A stretch of DNA of 64,000 nt from Cokeromyces recurvatus (Eukaryota; Mucoromycota; Mucoromycetes; Mucorales; Mucoraceae), in the NCBI RefSeq assembly GCF_025118155.1, contig NW_026251427.1, positions 1-64,000 of the forward strand, in the 5' to 3' direction. The translations under genes were made by a program, and so were the position numbers. This document shows, piece after piece, positions 9,622 through 21,706 of this stretch. Each line of letters starts with the position of its first letter. The first letter of the stretch is position 1. The notes under the pieces were generated by a model, which worked only from the letters and a program-made list of their open reading frames with translations, ran no database searches and was not told the DNA's origin.

Positions 9622-10521
9622 TACTGAAGTTTGCAAATAAAGATCTCAATATCATGTAAACAAAATTAGAAGACATTTACCGTTAAAAATGTATACCTAC
9701 AATCTTCTCAACTTTTCCCTTTAAAGATGTTATAACTACTGTTGTTTTACTACATAGATCTTTAATACTAATTCAGTCTTATTCAACGGAACATTTAGTT
9801 TTTATAAGTTCATGACTCTTGATATTAGCTGATGCCATTTGTTATTAGAGTACAACCATGCTTATTCCTTATTAGGTCTACATCATTGGCAATTGTGTCA
9901 GTGAATGTGAAGATGGAACTTATAAGTGCTGTTGGGAAGGTTACGTTATCATTAGATATAGTTTCTCAACACCATCTTCGGGTTTGACTGTCAGAAGTGG
10001 ATTAAGTAACCTAATTTTCACTTTTGAGAGGTAGTTGTACTCTTAAATCGCTTAAATATCTTCTTTCGAAACTGGGACTGTATATCTTTATCTGGGTTTC
10101 CAATCAAGGACCGAGTCAGAAGTGATAAATTGATAGATGCATAAACACGTTCTTCAAGAAGAACTGAAGACAGCGAGGATGCTCCTATTGAAGACATACA
10201 CAATTTTATTTCAGCATTTGATCAATATATTCTGTAAATACTTGAATAAAGAACATTTGTAATCGCCTTAGTATTTAGTTAAGATTATTTTCGAAATTCT
10301 GGGCAAGTTAGTTTCAAACACTTGACCAAATTAGTCTCACACAAATTCAGATAGTTTGTTTACCTTTTTTTGGATGAATAAAAAAGGAAATTCAGATACA
10401 GATGCAAAAATGGGGCAAATGAAAAATTAAATGGAGACAGAACGTTAGATGAGATTCAGAAAAAAAAATTGCTATTTTTTTTTTTCGTAAAGACTTCTTA
10501 TCTGCAGTTATCTTTAAGCTG
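9622..10521. other. Intergenic, no recognised gene
   Basis: No frame here is supported. A 61-codon minus-strand ATG frame lies at 10203-10018. A plus-strand stretch near 9880-10025 has several Cys codons (GNCVSECEDG, KCCWEG) but no start or splice context. It probably represents old transposon or gene debris. Confidence 0.4.
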
Positions 10522-11443
10522 TCACCGGTAAAGGTGCAGCCACCACATTGGAGGTAGCGCTTTGTCGTGTGAAGACAGTAAGGCGATCGTTCCCATTCTA
10601 AATAGATTGAGTAATGGTGACATATTTTTGCTAGTCAGGACGTCGCGGTTCCAATAGATATTACAATTTTTGCATATTAATACTTGATGGATTTTACGTT
10701 CGCCATGCTTGATATTTTCAACAGATTTTTGTAAGCAAATGTTGCAAGCCTATAAAAGAAGTTAGCCTTGCTCATGTAATATAAATACATATATGTTTTA
10801 CCTTTGATGTGTTAAATTCATCAATATCCAGAAGTAATAGCTTACCGAACTTTTCTCTTAACTTTAACTGTCGGTATAGTTTTTCAACAACATCATGTCT
10901 TAAACCTTTGAATTCCACTTGAGACTTGTTTTTTAAACCATCGCCAAATACAACTATAGGCATTTTTTTGCGGTCACCTTCCTCAAATTTCTCTTTATAG
11001 TTTCTTTCAAAAAAGATATAAAAATGGTTAATGCTTCAGAAGTAAAATAAAAAGAATGTGTGTTGTACCTTAATTTTTTCTTCCCAATTTTTGTATGACG
11101 GGAATCGAATTGGCTGCTCTGGTATCTAGCCGAAGTCTTTTTTTCTCTTCCGTCTATTCCTTCTTGTGTTCTTCTATTTTTATTATATTTTTTTGATCCA
11201 TTGATCAAAATATTGACAGCATTTTCTATTGCTCGCTGAGACCCAAAGTGATTACACCATCTTAGTCTCGCAGTGTGGAAACTATAAAAACTTGACAGTG
11301 TATCAAAATTCTGTAACATGTATGATATATACACTGTAACGTTCCAGACTTGCAGTTTTTGGAGAAGGTATACTAGTTTCAATTTGCTCAATATTCAATC
11401 TTCTCTTGCGCTCTTGTTCTTGTTCTTGTTTTTGGCGGTGTTT
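10522..11443 (-). pseudogene. Fanzor-family (eukaryotic TnpB-like) nuclease remnant
   Basis: Fanzors are eukaryotic relatives of TnpB, RNA-guided DNA endonucleases with a split RuvC domain. Exons 11069 upstream, 11003-10802 and 10749-10522 join in phase. Signatures: IPSPKTASLERY at the start, FYSFHTARLRW, then MPIVVFGDGLKNKS, then LLLDIDEFNTSK (the acidic residue of RuvC-II lies in this DEF-TSK block). After it come a C-x2-C...C-x2-C zinc ribbon (ACNIC ... LICKNC) and YWNRDVLTSKNM, the RuvC-III Asp. The 5' portion (11443 to about 11306) is in another frame, so a frameshift lies between 11306 and 11320, and a TGA stops that frame at 11446-11444. I could not find the RuvC-I Asp segment. The last 30 residues are unlike the family. 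Conclusion: decayed but unmistakable. Confidence 0.7.
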
Positions 11444-11604
11444 TCAAACATCCGGTAAATTGAGAGTGGAAACACAGTATGAAAATTTTTTATGGTGTCT
11501 ACATATGCATCGAAGATTGCAAATGCCTTTGACCGAGCCCGACCCTTTGTCCTTCCTCTTGAATAAGCTGCCAAATAAACAAAAACACATGCCACCAATC
11601 TCAT

Positions 11605-12004
11605 CAGCTTTCAACTCATCTGACTTTCCCGCCTGGACGATTCTTTGGCCTGCTATGTGCTGTATACTTTTTGAACTTGACTATCTTCATCATGGCAAAC
11701 TTTCTCCAGAAACTGCCCCCCCCTTGGTACAAAACTTGTAAACTGGTTACATAACTCTGAATCTAGTATTTATTGATATATCTTGCTTTTCCTCTTCCCT
11801 TCTCTTTCTTTTTTACCCTTTTGCCTATCAAAAGGTTTTTTAGTACACTTTTATCCTTTCTCGAACTGATCCGGGCAATCCAATACTGCCAGTATTATGT
11901 GCTCACATGGGTTGTTTAAATTTTTGTTATAAAAGTTTTCTTTCGTTTTCTTTAACAAACTTTAATGTATTTAGTATTGTTCAGCTATTTCTCAATATAT
12001 TACA
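11605..12004. other. Intergenic upstream of the 12005 gene
   Basis: No supported gene. Contains a C8 run near 11717-11724 and T-rich stretches. The bases just before 12005 (TTCTCAATATATTACA) look like an ordinary fungal leader. The missing N-terminal part of the Fanzor gene would be expected around here on the minus strand, but no intact frame was found. Confidence 0.4.
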
Positions 12005-12745
12005 ATGGAATTCATCTTTGATTTAAACAAGCAAGCGTTGAATGATCGCCTCGAACCTATTCAAGCTTCTAATATTAGCAATGTCCAAGATGAAGTTCAA
12101 ATTAATAGTTATAAATCAACATTTGCAATTAACAATACGAACAATCGTGTGATTGATCTTGAAGATGAATTAGGACTTCATATTACACCTGGATTTAATG
12201 ATACTGCACTGTATTGGTCTCGTATTCAAGTTAAGAAAGTACCAATAATAAATGAGTTGTTGACACAACTCATTACTAATGATGAATCAACATTAAGGTA
12301 ACGACAAAACATGATTATAACATTAAGACTTGAAAACAAAACAAAAAAAAACTAATAATATAGCATTATATATAGATACTTGCATGCCAATGGAGTTTAC
12401 TACGATGATGAAAATGACATATTTTGCCCTGGTGGAACGCCAATGGTTCTACGTCGTGCTGGTAGCCGTGGTCCTGTTTGGCGCTGTTGTGGGACGCGTA
12501 TTGTTAATGAAACAGGTGAAGAATGTTGCAACGAAACTATGTGAACTTGTTAAATAGATAGCTTCTTTTATAATAGAAGCTATTCAGAGCGTACAGTAAT
12601 GCAAGTTCTTTATTTCTGGCTGGCTTGGTGCAATCGTAACCACAACCCTATGTTCACAGGTATCTCAACAAAAACGATATCTGGGATCATTTTGTTGGAC
12701 TGGTACCAAATGATTCAGGAGGATTTAAGTTGGACAGATATCTAA
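12005..12745 (+). CDS. Merlin/ISXO2-like transposase N-terminal region protein
   Basis: Three exons (12005-12297, 12376-12515, 12558-12745) join in phase into 206 aa. Residues 1-98 carry no family I know. Exon 2 gives a Cys-containing segment (IFCPGGTPM ... PVWRCCGTR) and exon 3 continues DSFFYNRSYSERTVMQVLYFW then TISGIILLDWYQ. This order of a zinc-ribbon-like Cys region, an S-x-FF block and a helical LYFW segment resembles the N-terminal module of IS1016/ISXO2 (Merlin) transposases. The catalytic DDE domain that should follow is absent; downstream sequence is non-coding. If exon 2 is not spliced at 12515 it stops at 12544. Either a truncated transposase or a domesticated fragment. Assignment is tentative. 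Confidence 0.5.
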
Positions 12746-13496
12746 ATCGATAAGTTAGTCTGATAAATATAAATTCATTAACGAGTTGTATTGCTTAAAT
12801 AAGTGGCCTAAATATGATTATCTCGTACTGTTTATGGTTATAGTTTACAGGTAATTAAAATAGGGTAAAAAGAAATAAAATAAGAATTTATTATATGTAT
12901 ACATATATCCGCTGTAGATAAGTAAGATTATAAAAGATGAATTACATAATACAGGATAAACTATAAGTTAATAAAAGTTTTTAAATCAGAGTACTTATTA
13001 TGGCTCTGTCGGTTCCATATTTGTTCTTGGTATTTTAAAATAATGTATGGACAACAACAACCACTATGAAAGGCTTTTTCTGCTATTAGAATGAAAATAT
13101 TTAAAGTGTCGTATCTTCATCAGGGATAAAGACATAGTACACTTAATATCCTATTTATCTAATCTGTATTAATCAATCAGTTGCTGACTACTGTTCTAAA
13201 TAATAATAATTCTCGCCTTCTTTTTTGTTTTCAAATATTGTAATCTATACATGCATATATAAAACAAATTATGATTGAGTTAGTAGTGCAAAGTAAGTAA
13301 ATTAAATAAAATCATTGCTGAAAAGAGTTTACATGGAAGCTATTTACTAACGACTACAATTAAAGTATGTTTTTTTATTTGCATGAAAAAATTATTATCC
13401 TAAAAAGGTAAAAATGCAAACATCGTCATTATTTTTTATTTTTTTTTTCTTATCTCTATTCTTCTTTTTTTTTTTTTTTTCTTAAAAAAAAACAAC
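12746..13496. other. Intergenic between the Merlin-like gene and the TBC gene
   Basis: A+T-rich with no coding signal. T-runs at 13436-13449 and 13465-13480 lie just upstream of the ATG at 13497 and probably belong to the TBC gene promoter/leader. Confidence 0.5.
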
Positions 13497-16400
13497 ATGG
13501 AAGATAATTTTGATAGTTACTCTGTAAAATAAAAGCGTTAATAAAGTATTTCTAAAGACAAACTCACACACATATTATAAACTTCATTATTGTAGATTAT
13601 AAATGATCCCCGACTTTCAACACATTCCGCAATAAAGAAAAGTGATCCTGAGGAGGAGGGCTTAATTAAATTACTATTTTCTAAATCCAAAGTTTATGTT
13701 CATCCTTCAAATAATCCTAACGATTTCATTCCAGGCTACTTATCCATTATAGAAAAAGTAATAAAGGACAAAGTAAAAAAGAGAGAGAAAAAAAAACAAA
13801 AGACTTGTTTTCACTCAAATAAATGTGATTTTAGAAGCCTCAAAGTTACCTGGTTGCATGGACACCAGAAGCACTGATTCCATCTAAAGACAAAGATGCA
13901 TTTGTTCGAGTTGATGTCAACCCCAATGACATTGGAAATATTGAATGTAATAATAGCACTATATAAGTTATAATATACATATATACATATATATTGGATA
14001 CATACATATATATTATATAGCATCTGTCTTAGTTTCATCAGATTCAGAGCAGTTTACTTCATACGCTGTATCTGTACCAACATATGCAATTCATTCATTT
14101 CTTATTAAAGCCCCGTCATTTTCGAAATGGTATGGTAGTATTGTAATCAATTTCAAAGATGGTCACAGTTCTGGACCCTTTTGGTTCCATGATGATGAAA
14201 GCAAGAGTACGATGCTTCAGAGGAATACTCAAGGTGGAAAATTTACTTCGAATGATAGAAATCTAGTTTGTTGGGGTGGTGATGAGTTTCTTGAAAGATT
14301 AAGTCAAATTATCCAAATCAGAAAGTAGAGGATATAATATGTGCTTATTTTTGTCCTTATTTATCTTATTTTCTTCTTCTATTATGTAATATAGGTCAAA
14401 TGATAATGAAAACCTTTATTTAATGGAGGATGTTCATGTTAAAGGAAAAGTAACATCAACAGTCTTATATGAGGAAAAACATAAAGAAGAAGCTAAACCT
14501 ACTATAAATGATTCAACATCGCCATCGTCATCATCTAACGCTGCAAAAAAACAAAATTTTACCCTATTTGAATCTACGCAAATGGATCCATTTGTTGCTG
14601 TAAGTGAAGAATATATACATGTGTGTATATGTGTGTGATAATTAAAAAAAAAAAATCAAAGACTTTAAAAGAGGCACGTTGGAATATATTGGAAAAATTA
14701 TCGAGGGTGACTAAATTCTCTAGAGATGCTGCAATCAGTTTCCTTAATAATTCTACATCACAACCTCTAGTATCTTTACTTCCTTCAGGTGTCCAAGAAC
14801 TGTGTGATAATGAAACAGTAAAGAGAACTATTGATGATTATGATTCAGCTCGTATCTTTTTAGCTAAATGGGCAGCTGGTTTAGCAGCTCAATCAGAAAA
14901 TTCAGTACCTCAAGATAGAAAATATCGAAATGCAGGTGTTTGGGGACATGATGGTTGGGAGGAAGAAACTGCACTTGGTGTCTTTGAGGTTTTAAACGTA
15001 AATTGTTATTATAATTATTATTATTTTCTTATTCTAATAATATTCATGCTACTCACCCTTTTATGTAGTCAGAAAATGATTTTTCTATTCCTACTCACAC
15101 GAGAACGAAGCCTGTAACTGAAGCAGAATGGAGCTCCTTTTTTGATAAGAATGGTAAATTAACTACAGATGAATCGATTGTAAAAAGAAAAATATTTTGT
15201 GGAGGTCTAGAGCCAAGTATTAGAAAAGAAGCATGGTTATTTTTGACAGGCGTATATCCCTGGACTTCCACTGCTGTTGAGCGGTATCAAATTGATAAGG
15301 AGAAAAGGTATAAACCATTTTATCAAATCCTCTTTGAAAGTAATATATCCATTCATTTGTTTTTGGTTTTTTTTAATAGGGAGTCATATAAAACTTTGAA
15401 AGCTAAATGGGAAGATGATGCAGAATATAGGAATACAAATATATTTAAGGATCAAAAACATAGAATAGGTATAACTACTATTGAACAAGGTATTTTATAT
15501 ACACATATTTTATTAAAATATACATATATCTTCTATACTCTATTTCATTCATGTTCGGAATCTAGACAAAGATGTGCATCGTACAGATCGAACTGTGGAT
15601 ATTTATGTTGATGAAAGCTTGCCAAATCCAGACCCATTGATGAATATTGGAACAAACGAAAACCTTGAGATACTCAAAAGTATTTTATGCACCTATAATA
15701 TATATAACACAAAGTTAGGCTACGTACAAGGTATGTCAGATTTATTATCTCCCCTTTATGCAGTCATTAGTGAGGAGCCACTCGCTTTCTGGTCCTTTGT
15801 TGGCTTTATGGAACGCATGGTAAGCATATTATTATTTTTTTCCCAATTATACATACATATTATTTTAACCTCTTTTAGAAGTCAAATTTCTATGCTGATC
15901 AGTCTGGAATGCACAAACAGTTATTCACTTTAGATCTTCTACTTCAATTTATGGACCCCGCATTATATAAGCATTTCCAACGTACAGATAGTTGCAATTT
16001 CTTCTTTTGTTTTAGATGGTTATTAGTTTGGTATAAACGCGAGTTTCCATGGTTAGACACATTGCTTCTATGGGAGGTTCTTTGGACTGATTACTTAACA
16101 GATAAATTTCATTTATTTATTGCATTATCCATCCTAGATCAGGTATATTTATCATCATTTATCCTTATTTTGTTATTTACATATAAAATTATATTTAGCA
16201 TCGTGATGTAATTATTGAATATTTGAAAAATTTTGACGAGATTTTGAAATATATCAATGATTTATCAATGACAATTAATTTACAAGAAACACTACAACGT
16301 GCAGAGATTCTTTATCATCAATTCAAACAATGCGTTGAAGCTGTTGATAATAAGAAGAGCAAGTTGCAAGCATTATTATCAATAGATGATAAACATAATG

Positions 16401-16528
16401 ACGATAGCTTAACGAAAACACAAAGAGAAGAAATCAAAAATGATCTCAGTAAATTGCCAATTATTAATGAGCTATTACGCGATATATTGAAGCCATCCTA
16501 TACAATTATAAATAATGAAAAGCCATAA
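13497..16528 (+). CDS. TBC domain Rab GTPase-activating protein, Gyp7/TBC1D15-like
   Basis: Eleven exons (13497-13523, 13596-13757, 13835-13946, 14021-14324, 14395-14599, 14662-14997, 15069-15307, 15380-15489, 15566-15819, 15879-16142, 16199-16528) join in phase into 780 aa. The N-terminal third has the VYVHPSNNPNDFIPGYLS block typical of TBC1D15/17 and yeast Gyp7. The TBC domain spans about 425-690, starting IFCGGLEPSIRKEAW. It holds both catalytic fingers: Arg in IEQDKDVHRTDR (about 496-505) and Gln in YVQGMSD (about 550). By family it stimulates GTP hydrolysis by Ypt7/Rab7-type GTPases at vacuole/late endosome. The sequence RWLLVWYKREFPW is also characteristic. The start is the only in-frame ATG before exon 2. 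Confidence 0.85.
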
Positions 16529-16687
16529 ATCTATTGAAAAAATAGCGTATTTGTTGTATTTATCGGAATGAGGGAAAGGGGCGGAGGGGGGCGATAGTTT
16601 CTTTTATTATTGAATTAGTAATAACTATTCCATAAATAAAAAGAAAAAATTATTATTATTATTTTCTTTTTTTTTTTGTTTTTCTTT

Positions 16688-18995
16688 TTAGTTAATCACT
16701 TCTTTTGTAGCCTTTATGTCCTTTTCATTTAGTGATGTATTATCAGTCTTTAAACCCATAGTAATTAGGAATTCTTTGGCATCATTATATTCCTTCTCTT
16801 GTCTAGCCTTATCCCAACCTAATTCTTCTGTCATCAACTCAATCACCTTTGGTAAAGCTCCTAAAGCAGCCTCTGCATTTAAAAATGCCAAACGCATACG
16901 GCGCGCCAAGACATCTACAGCCGTACAAGCATATTCTTCGCGTACTGCATAGCGTACTTCAGCCTCAATATAAGGATAATTAGGTGCAATACGTTTACCA
17001 TAGGATGGCCAACGCATCTGAGTTGAATCATCAATCTCGCTCAAGATCCAGGCACGATCGCCATAACTATCTGCTAAATGCTTAGCAACCTCAGTATCCA
17101 TACCATGCTCTTGAATAAGACCAATAAACATTGTATTTGAAAATCCTTGACTACCCATCATAGGCATATGTTTTGTGAGACATGGGCTTGTAGGCTTTAG
17201 ATTAAATTCTTTGATAGCACAGTCAACTGTCTCTTCTGCCATTACACGATATGTTGTCCATTTGCCACCAGCAATGGTCAAAAGCTTATTTTCACTGACA
17301 TTAATCATATGATTACGGACAAGAGATTCAGTATTTTTCGCCTCAGGATCACGCACCAATGGACGAATACCCGACCATGCAGCTAAAACATCAGAGCGAC
17401 GTATTTGAACATCTATATCAAAGGAAAAAAAAAAGTTTAAATAAAATATATATATATATATATATATAGTGTAATGTAATTTATATATCCACTATTATTG
17501 TACCATCGCTAAGATAATGTGCGACTTCAGTTAAAATCCATTCAACTTCATCTTCCTTGGGAATAGGGTTGGCTGTGACTTCAGTAGGTGAATCTGTAGT
17601 TCCAGCAAGAGTATTGCCCTGCCATGGAAGGAAAAAGATAACACGACCATCACTTGTAGATGGATCGAGTAATCCCATGTTATGAGGACTATAATAGTTA
17701 GGAAGAATGACATGTACACCAGAGGAGGGAGCAACAATTTCTTGTGTTTTTACATCATCCATTTTACGAATACCATCTGTAAAAGGTCCAGTAGCATTAA
17801 TAACACCCTGTAGTGATTAACGTCATTCATCATGTGTTAAATTAGATGCATCGTGAGCGTTATTTTTTTTTATTTTCTTTTTTTCTTTTCTTTTTACCTT
17901 TGCTTTTATCACCCATTCTTCACCTGTTAAATTATCCTTTACTTTGGCACCTTTAATAAAATTATTTTCATTATGAACGAGTTCAACTACTTCACAATGG
18001 TTCGCAATAGTTGCACCATATTGTGCAGCTGTCAACACTAAAACTACATTCATACGAGCATCATTTTGCTGACCTATATCAAAATAAATAAATAAAATAA
18101 AATAAAATAAAATAAAAATAAATAAATCAATTATAATATTGAAAACTAATAAAAAAAACATACCGTCATAATATACAATAGCTCCTACGAGTTCATCTTT
18201 TTTTAACATTGGAAATGCATCTAATGCTTTTTTCTTTGTCAAGAAATAACTACTTTCAAGAGCTTCTCTACCAGCAAACAAATCATATAATTTACAACCA
18301 AACCAATAATATGGTACTTGCCACCATCTGTAAAATAAATGCATTAGTTTCCTTTATATATAAATATATAGAATGATCATTTATTTAATACCTATAAATA
18401 GGTAACATGATAGGAAGTTCACCAGCTAAATAAGGCGCATTATTAATAAACAGCTTTCTTTCTCGTAAAGCCTCTACAACTAATTTATATTGCTCATAAT
18501 CTAATTCCATGATGGCCTTTTGAAGATATCGAACACCACCATGAACAAGTTTAGTAGAGCGAGATGAAGTACCTATATATGTATAAACAAAAGATACATA
18601 AATAACTGATATTATATTCACACACACACACATATATATATATATACATATTTACCTGATGCAAAATCATCTCTTTCTACTAAAGCTACCTTTAAACCTC
18701 GAGCAGCAGCATCTAAAGCAATACCAGCACCTGTAGCACCAGCACCTATAATCAATAAATCAAATTCTTGACTGCTCTTTAATTTAGACAGTTCTTGTTC
18801 ACGTGTAGGTGCATGCCAAATAGGTTGTTTTTTACTAACATGTTGCTGCTGTGCTTCTGCATAAACCTTGTAAGGTTTAAATAGAGTGTGACGGTGACGA
18901 TTACCATATTGACTATTGTTATAGAGGTATAATGCAGCTATTGTAGTTGTACCACTTAATAGCACTTTTTGTGTACGAGAAATTCGACCCCACAT
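16688..18995 (-). CDS. GUT2: Mitochondrial FAD-dependent glycerol-3-phosphate dehydrogenase
   Basis: Oxidises glycerol-3-phosphate to dihydroxyacetone phosphate and passes electrons to ubiquinone; outer face of the inner mitochondrial membrane. Six exons (18995-18656, 18572-18392, 18327-18164, 18073-17898, 17807-17504, 17412-16688) join in phase into 629 aa, the usual fungal length. The N terminus has basic residues and a short hydrophobic segment (about 10-25), fitting a mitochondrial signal-anchor. The FAD-binding GAGATGAG motif is at about 84-91. Family motifs follow: TSSRSTKLVHGGVRYL, VINATGPF, PWQGNTLAGTTD, RRSDVLAAWSGIRPLVRDP and TIAGGKWTTYR. It is transcribed divergently from the Rmt2 gene, 662 bp away, and converges on the TBC gene. 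Confidence 0.95.
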
Positions 18996-19657
18996 AATAA
19001 TAAATAAATAAATAAATATTTATAAAAAAAAAAAAATAATAATAATGATAATAAAAAGAAACACTGTTTTGATGTGTTTTTCCAAATTAGTTGATTAAAG
19101 CGGAGGGAATAATTCTGTTTCCTTCATCCAATAATAATGTCTATTATCTTTTTTGTTTTGACGTTTTGATTGTACAAGAAGAATCAAATTCTTCCTTTTT
19201 TTTTTCTATTACGTATTGATGAAAATAACGTTTGATAAGCGTAGATTGGGGGAATATTCTGTTTTCTATGCAGTAATATGTAATTAGATTTAAACAAGTA
19301 AAAAAAAAAAAAATCTTTTTCCTTTTTGCTTGTATAAAAGACCCATGTTCAATGCATAAAATAGCATAACATCAGATAAAAAAGAGGATATGGAATGATA
19401 TCTTGCAACTATATTATTCCTGCCGCTATTTGTTTCAGTTATACAATAGAATAAAATATTGAACTGTATTGCAATATAGTCGAAAGCATGTCTAAAATAT
19501 ATTAGATTTATATACTAGTTAGTGTGGCGGCAGCTGGTAGATGTACCTCAATCTTTATAATTATGTTCCACCAAAAAAAATCAGTCACTTTATTTTCTGT
19601 CTTTTTTTTTTTTTTTTTTTTTTTTTTGACAATCATCATGGTGCTTGATCAATTATA
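18996..19657. promoter_or_regulatory. Shared divergent promoter region GUT2 / Rmt2
   Basis: 662 bp between two divergent start codons. It has AAT/AAATA repeats next to the GUT2 start, an A13 run near 19300, and a T-rich tract (about 19603-19627, 25 T) just before the Rmt2 ATG. No specific factor site is claimed. Confidence 0.5.
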
Positions 19658-20915
19658 ATGGATTCAATTCACGATAAACAAGAAACAAAAAAACAAAAGC
19701 TTGATGAAGAAGTAACTCAAGTTGAGGAACAACCAGAAGATACAGCAACTGTAGAATATGATGAAGGCGAAATGAAATTAGGCCAGGAACTCATTGCTGC
19801 TGTCATTGCTAACGATCTTGTAAAGTCCTCTTATTGTTTTATTGTTCTAATTGTATATATGTTTTCCATTTATTGACAAACTTAAATAGGAAAAAGTAAA
19901 GGCACTCGTTGAACAAGGTGCAGATCTTTGTTTTAGTGGAGATGATCTCGGACGTACACCTCTTCATCATGCTGCTGAACACGGGTTTATGGATATTGTC
20001 ACTTGGCTTCTATCAGAAAAGCATCCTTACAATTTAACTGATAAAAATGAAGTAACAGCAGGTGAATTAGCCCTAAAAAATAACCATAAAAAAGTATATG
20101 ATTATCTTGTAGAGGAAGGTGTTCGAACTGAACTTTTAATACGTGCCCTTAAAAGGGCATTTGGAGATGACGATGAGGATATAAGCGCTATTGCAAATGA
20201 AGCTTATCTTAAGCAGAAGCTACACTATGATGATAATAAATTGATGGATGAAAATAATGATGCAGTTATGATGGGATGGGAAGGACCATTAATGGTTGAA
20301 CATGCTAAAGTGATGTGTCCCAAAAAAGAAGGGCTTAATGTTCTTAACGTAGGCTTTGGTTTAGGGTTAATTGATAGCGAACTTCAAAAATATAAACCTC
20401 AAAATCATTATATTATTGAAGCGCATCCTGATGTTTATGCACATATGTTAGAATTAGGCTGGGATAAAAAGCCAGGAGTTAAAATTTTATTTGGTCGTTG
20501 GCAGGATAAGATATCTGAATTAGATATTGCATTTGATGGCATCTTTTTCGATACATACGGAGGTATGAATATTTATATAAGAATGAAAGATCGAATGGTT
20601 TTTTTTTTTTGCTAATATATTTTCCACATAGAATTTTATGATGATTTACGTGCTTTCCATGAATGTGTACCAAATATATTGAATGAAAAGGGAATTTATA
20701 CTTGGTTTAATGGACTAGGAGCAACGAACCAATTCTTTCATGATATTTATTGTAATGTATCTGAAATTGACTTGCGAGAATTTGGTCTAAGCACCGAATA
20801 TATTGAGATGCCAATCTCTACTTGGGCTGAACAAGGCGTTTGGGACGGTGTTCGTCAAAAGTATTGGGTTCTGGATACATATAAATTACCTATTTGTAAA
20901 TTTTTATTAGAGTAA
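19658..20915 (+). CDS. RMT2: Protein arginine N-methyltransferase 2 (delta-N)
   Basis: Rmt2 methylates the internal (delta) nitrogen of an arginine, in yeast on ribosomal protein L12; it is specific to fungi and plants. Three exons (19658-19819, 19890-20562, 20632-20915) join in phase into 372 aa. The N-terminal half has ankyrin-like repeats (about 55-125: VKALVEQGADL, GRTPLHHAAEHG, MDIVTWLLSE). The S-adenosylmethionine domain follows, with LNVGFGLGLID (about 206-216) and IIEAHPDVYAHM, and the C terminus holds FDTYGEFYDDLRAFHE and FNGLGATN. Length and order agree with the family. A strongly acidic, Glu-rich leader precedes the ankyrins. Confidence 0.9.
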
Positions 20916-21318
20916 TGAAAAAAAATAAAATGAATAAATAATATACAGAAGCAATACATTGTATGATAGCATTCAATGCATTCTAATTCTAAAGCTGTCA
21001 AGACTATGGGTAGAGACATTCATAGGATACATGTACTAGTTATATACTTTGACCCTATTAGTATTTTTACTATAATATTTTAACTACCATTATCCTTGTT
21101 TATAGAGAGCTTTCATTTTGTAAAATAAATTCTTACTTGACTTGATATTATTCAGTCATTCACAGCAGTAGGGTAAGTAACTTATTAAACTTAGCAGTAA
21201 GCTTACTCTTTTATTTATTTATTTTAATGACAACGAAAATACAGAAGAATAATAAAATACGTTTATAAATTGATATTAGCAGAAACGACTATATCTATTC
21301 ATTTTACACATGACTTGC

Positions 21319-21363
<45 letters not shown>

Positions 21364-21706
21364 TATTTGCTAAATATTTTTTTTTCCATTTTTCTAAATA
21401 AGAATAAAAATTCCAAAACAAGCATATTAAAATAGACATGAAACAATCACAATGCCGCTGCTATTTTCCTTGTCAAATATAGAAAATTAGAAAAGAAAAT
21501 GAAATGCATGATAGAAAACAAGTAAAGTAGTAGTTATAGCATTATTATTATTATTATTATTATTAAGAAAATTAAAATATATATAAAAAGAATGAATTAA
21601 TTTTACATTTCCTCCTGTTAATTATCTTCATCTAACATTCTTATTATCTTTATTAACAAATAGTTACAATAGTCAAATTTTTATTATCTTTGATATATTA
21701 TACAAT
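20916..21706. other. Intergenic with AAT/ATT microsatellites
   Basis: No gene seen. Holds an (AAT)n stretch at about 21320-21350, followed by an A run, and an (ATT)n stretch at about 21541-21565. The last 100 bp are the likely leader of the transporter gene. Confidence 0.6.

Noticed and set aside
12561..12584. Perfect inverted repeat AGCTTCT...AGAAGCT considered as a terminator
   Set aside because: It falls within the third exon of the Merlin-like gene, where the bases encode a conserved-looking segment.
16570..16595. G-rich stretch downstream of the TBC gene considered as a G-quadruplex
   Set aside because: The G-runs are too uneven and few for a convincing four-tract motif.
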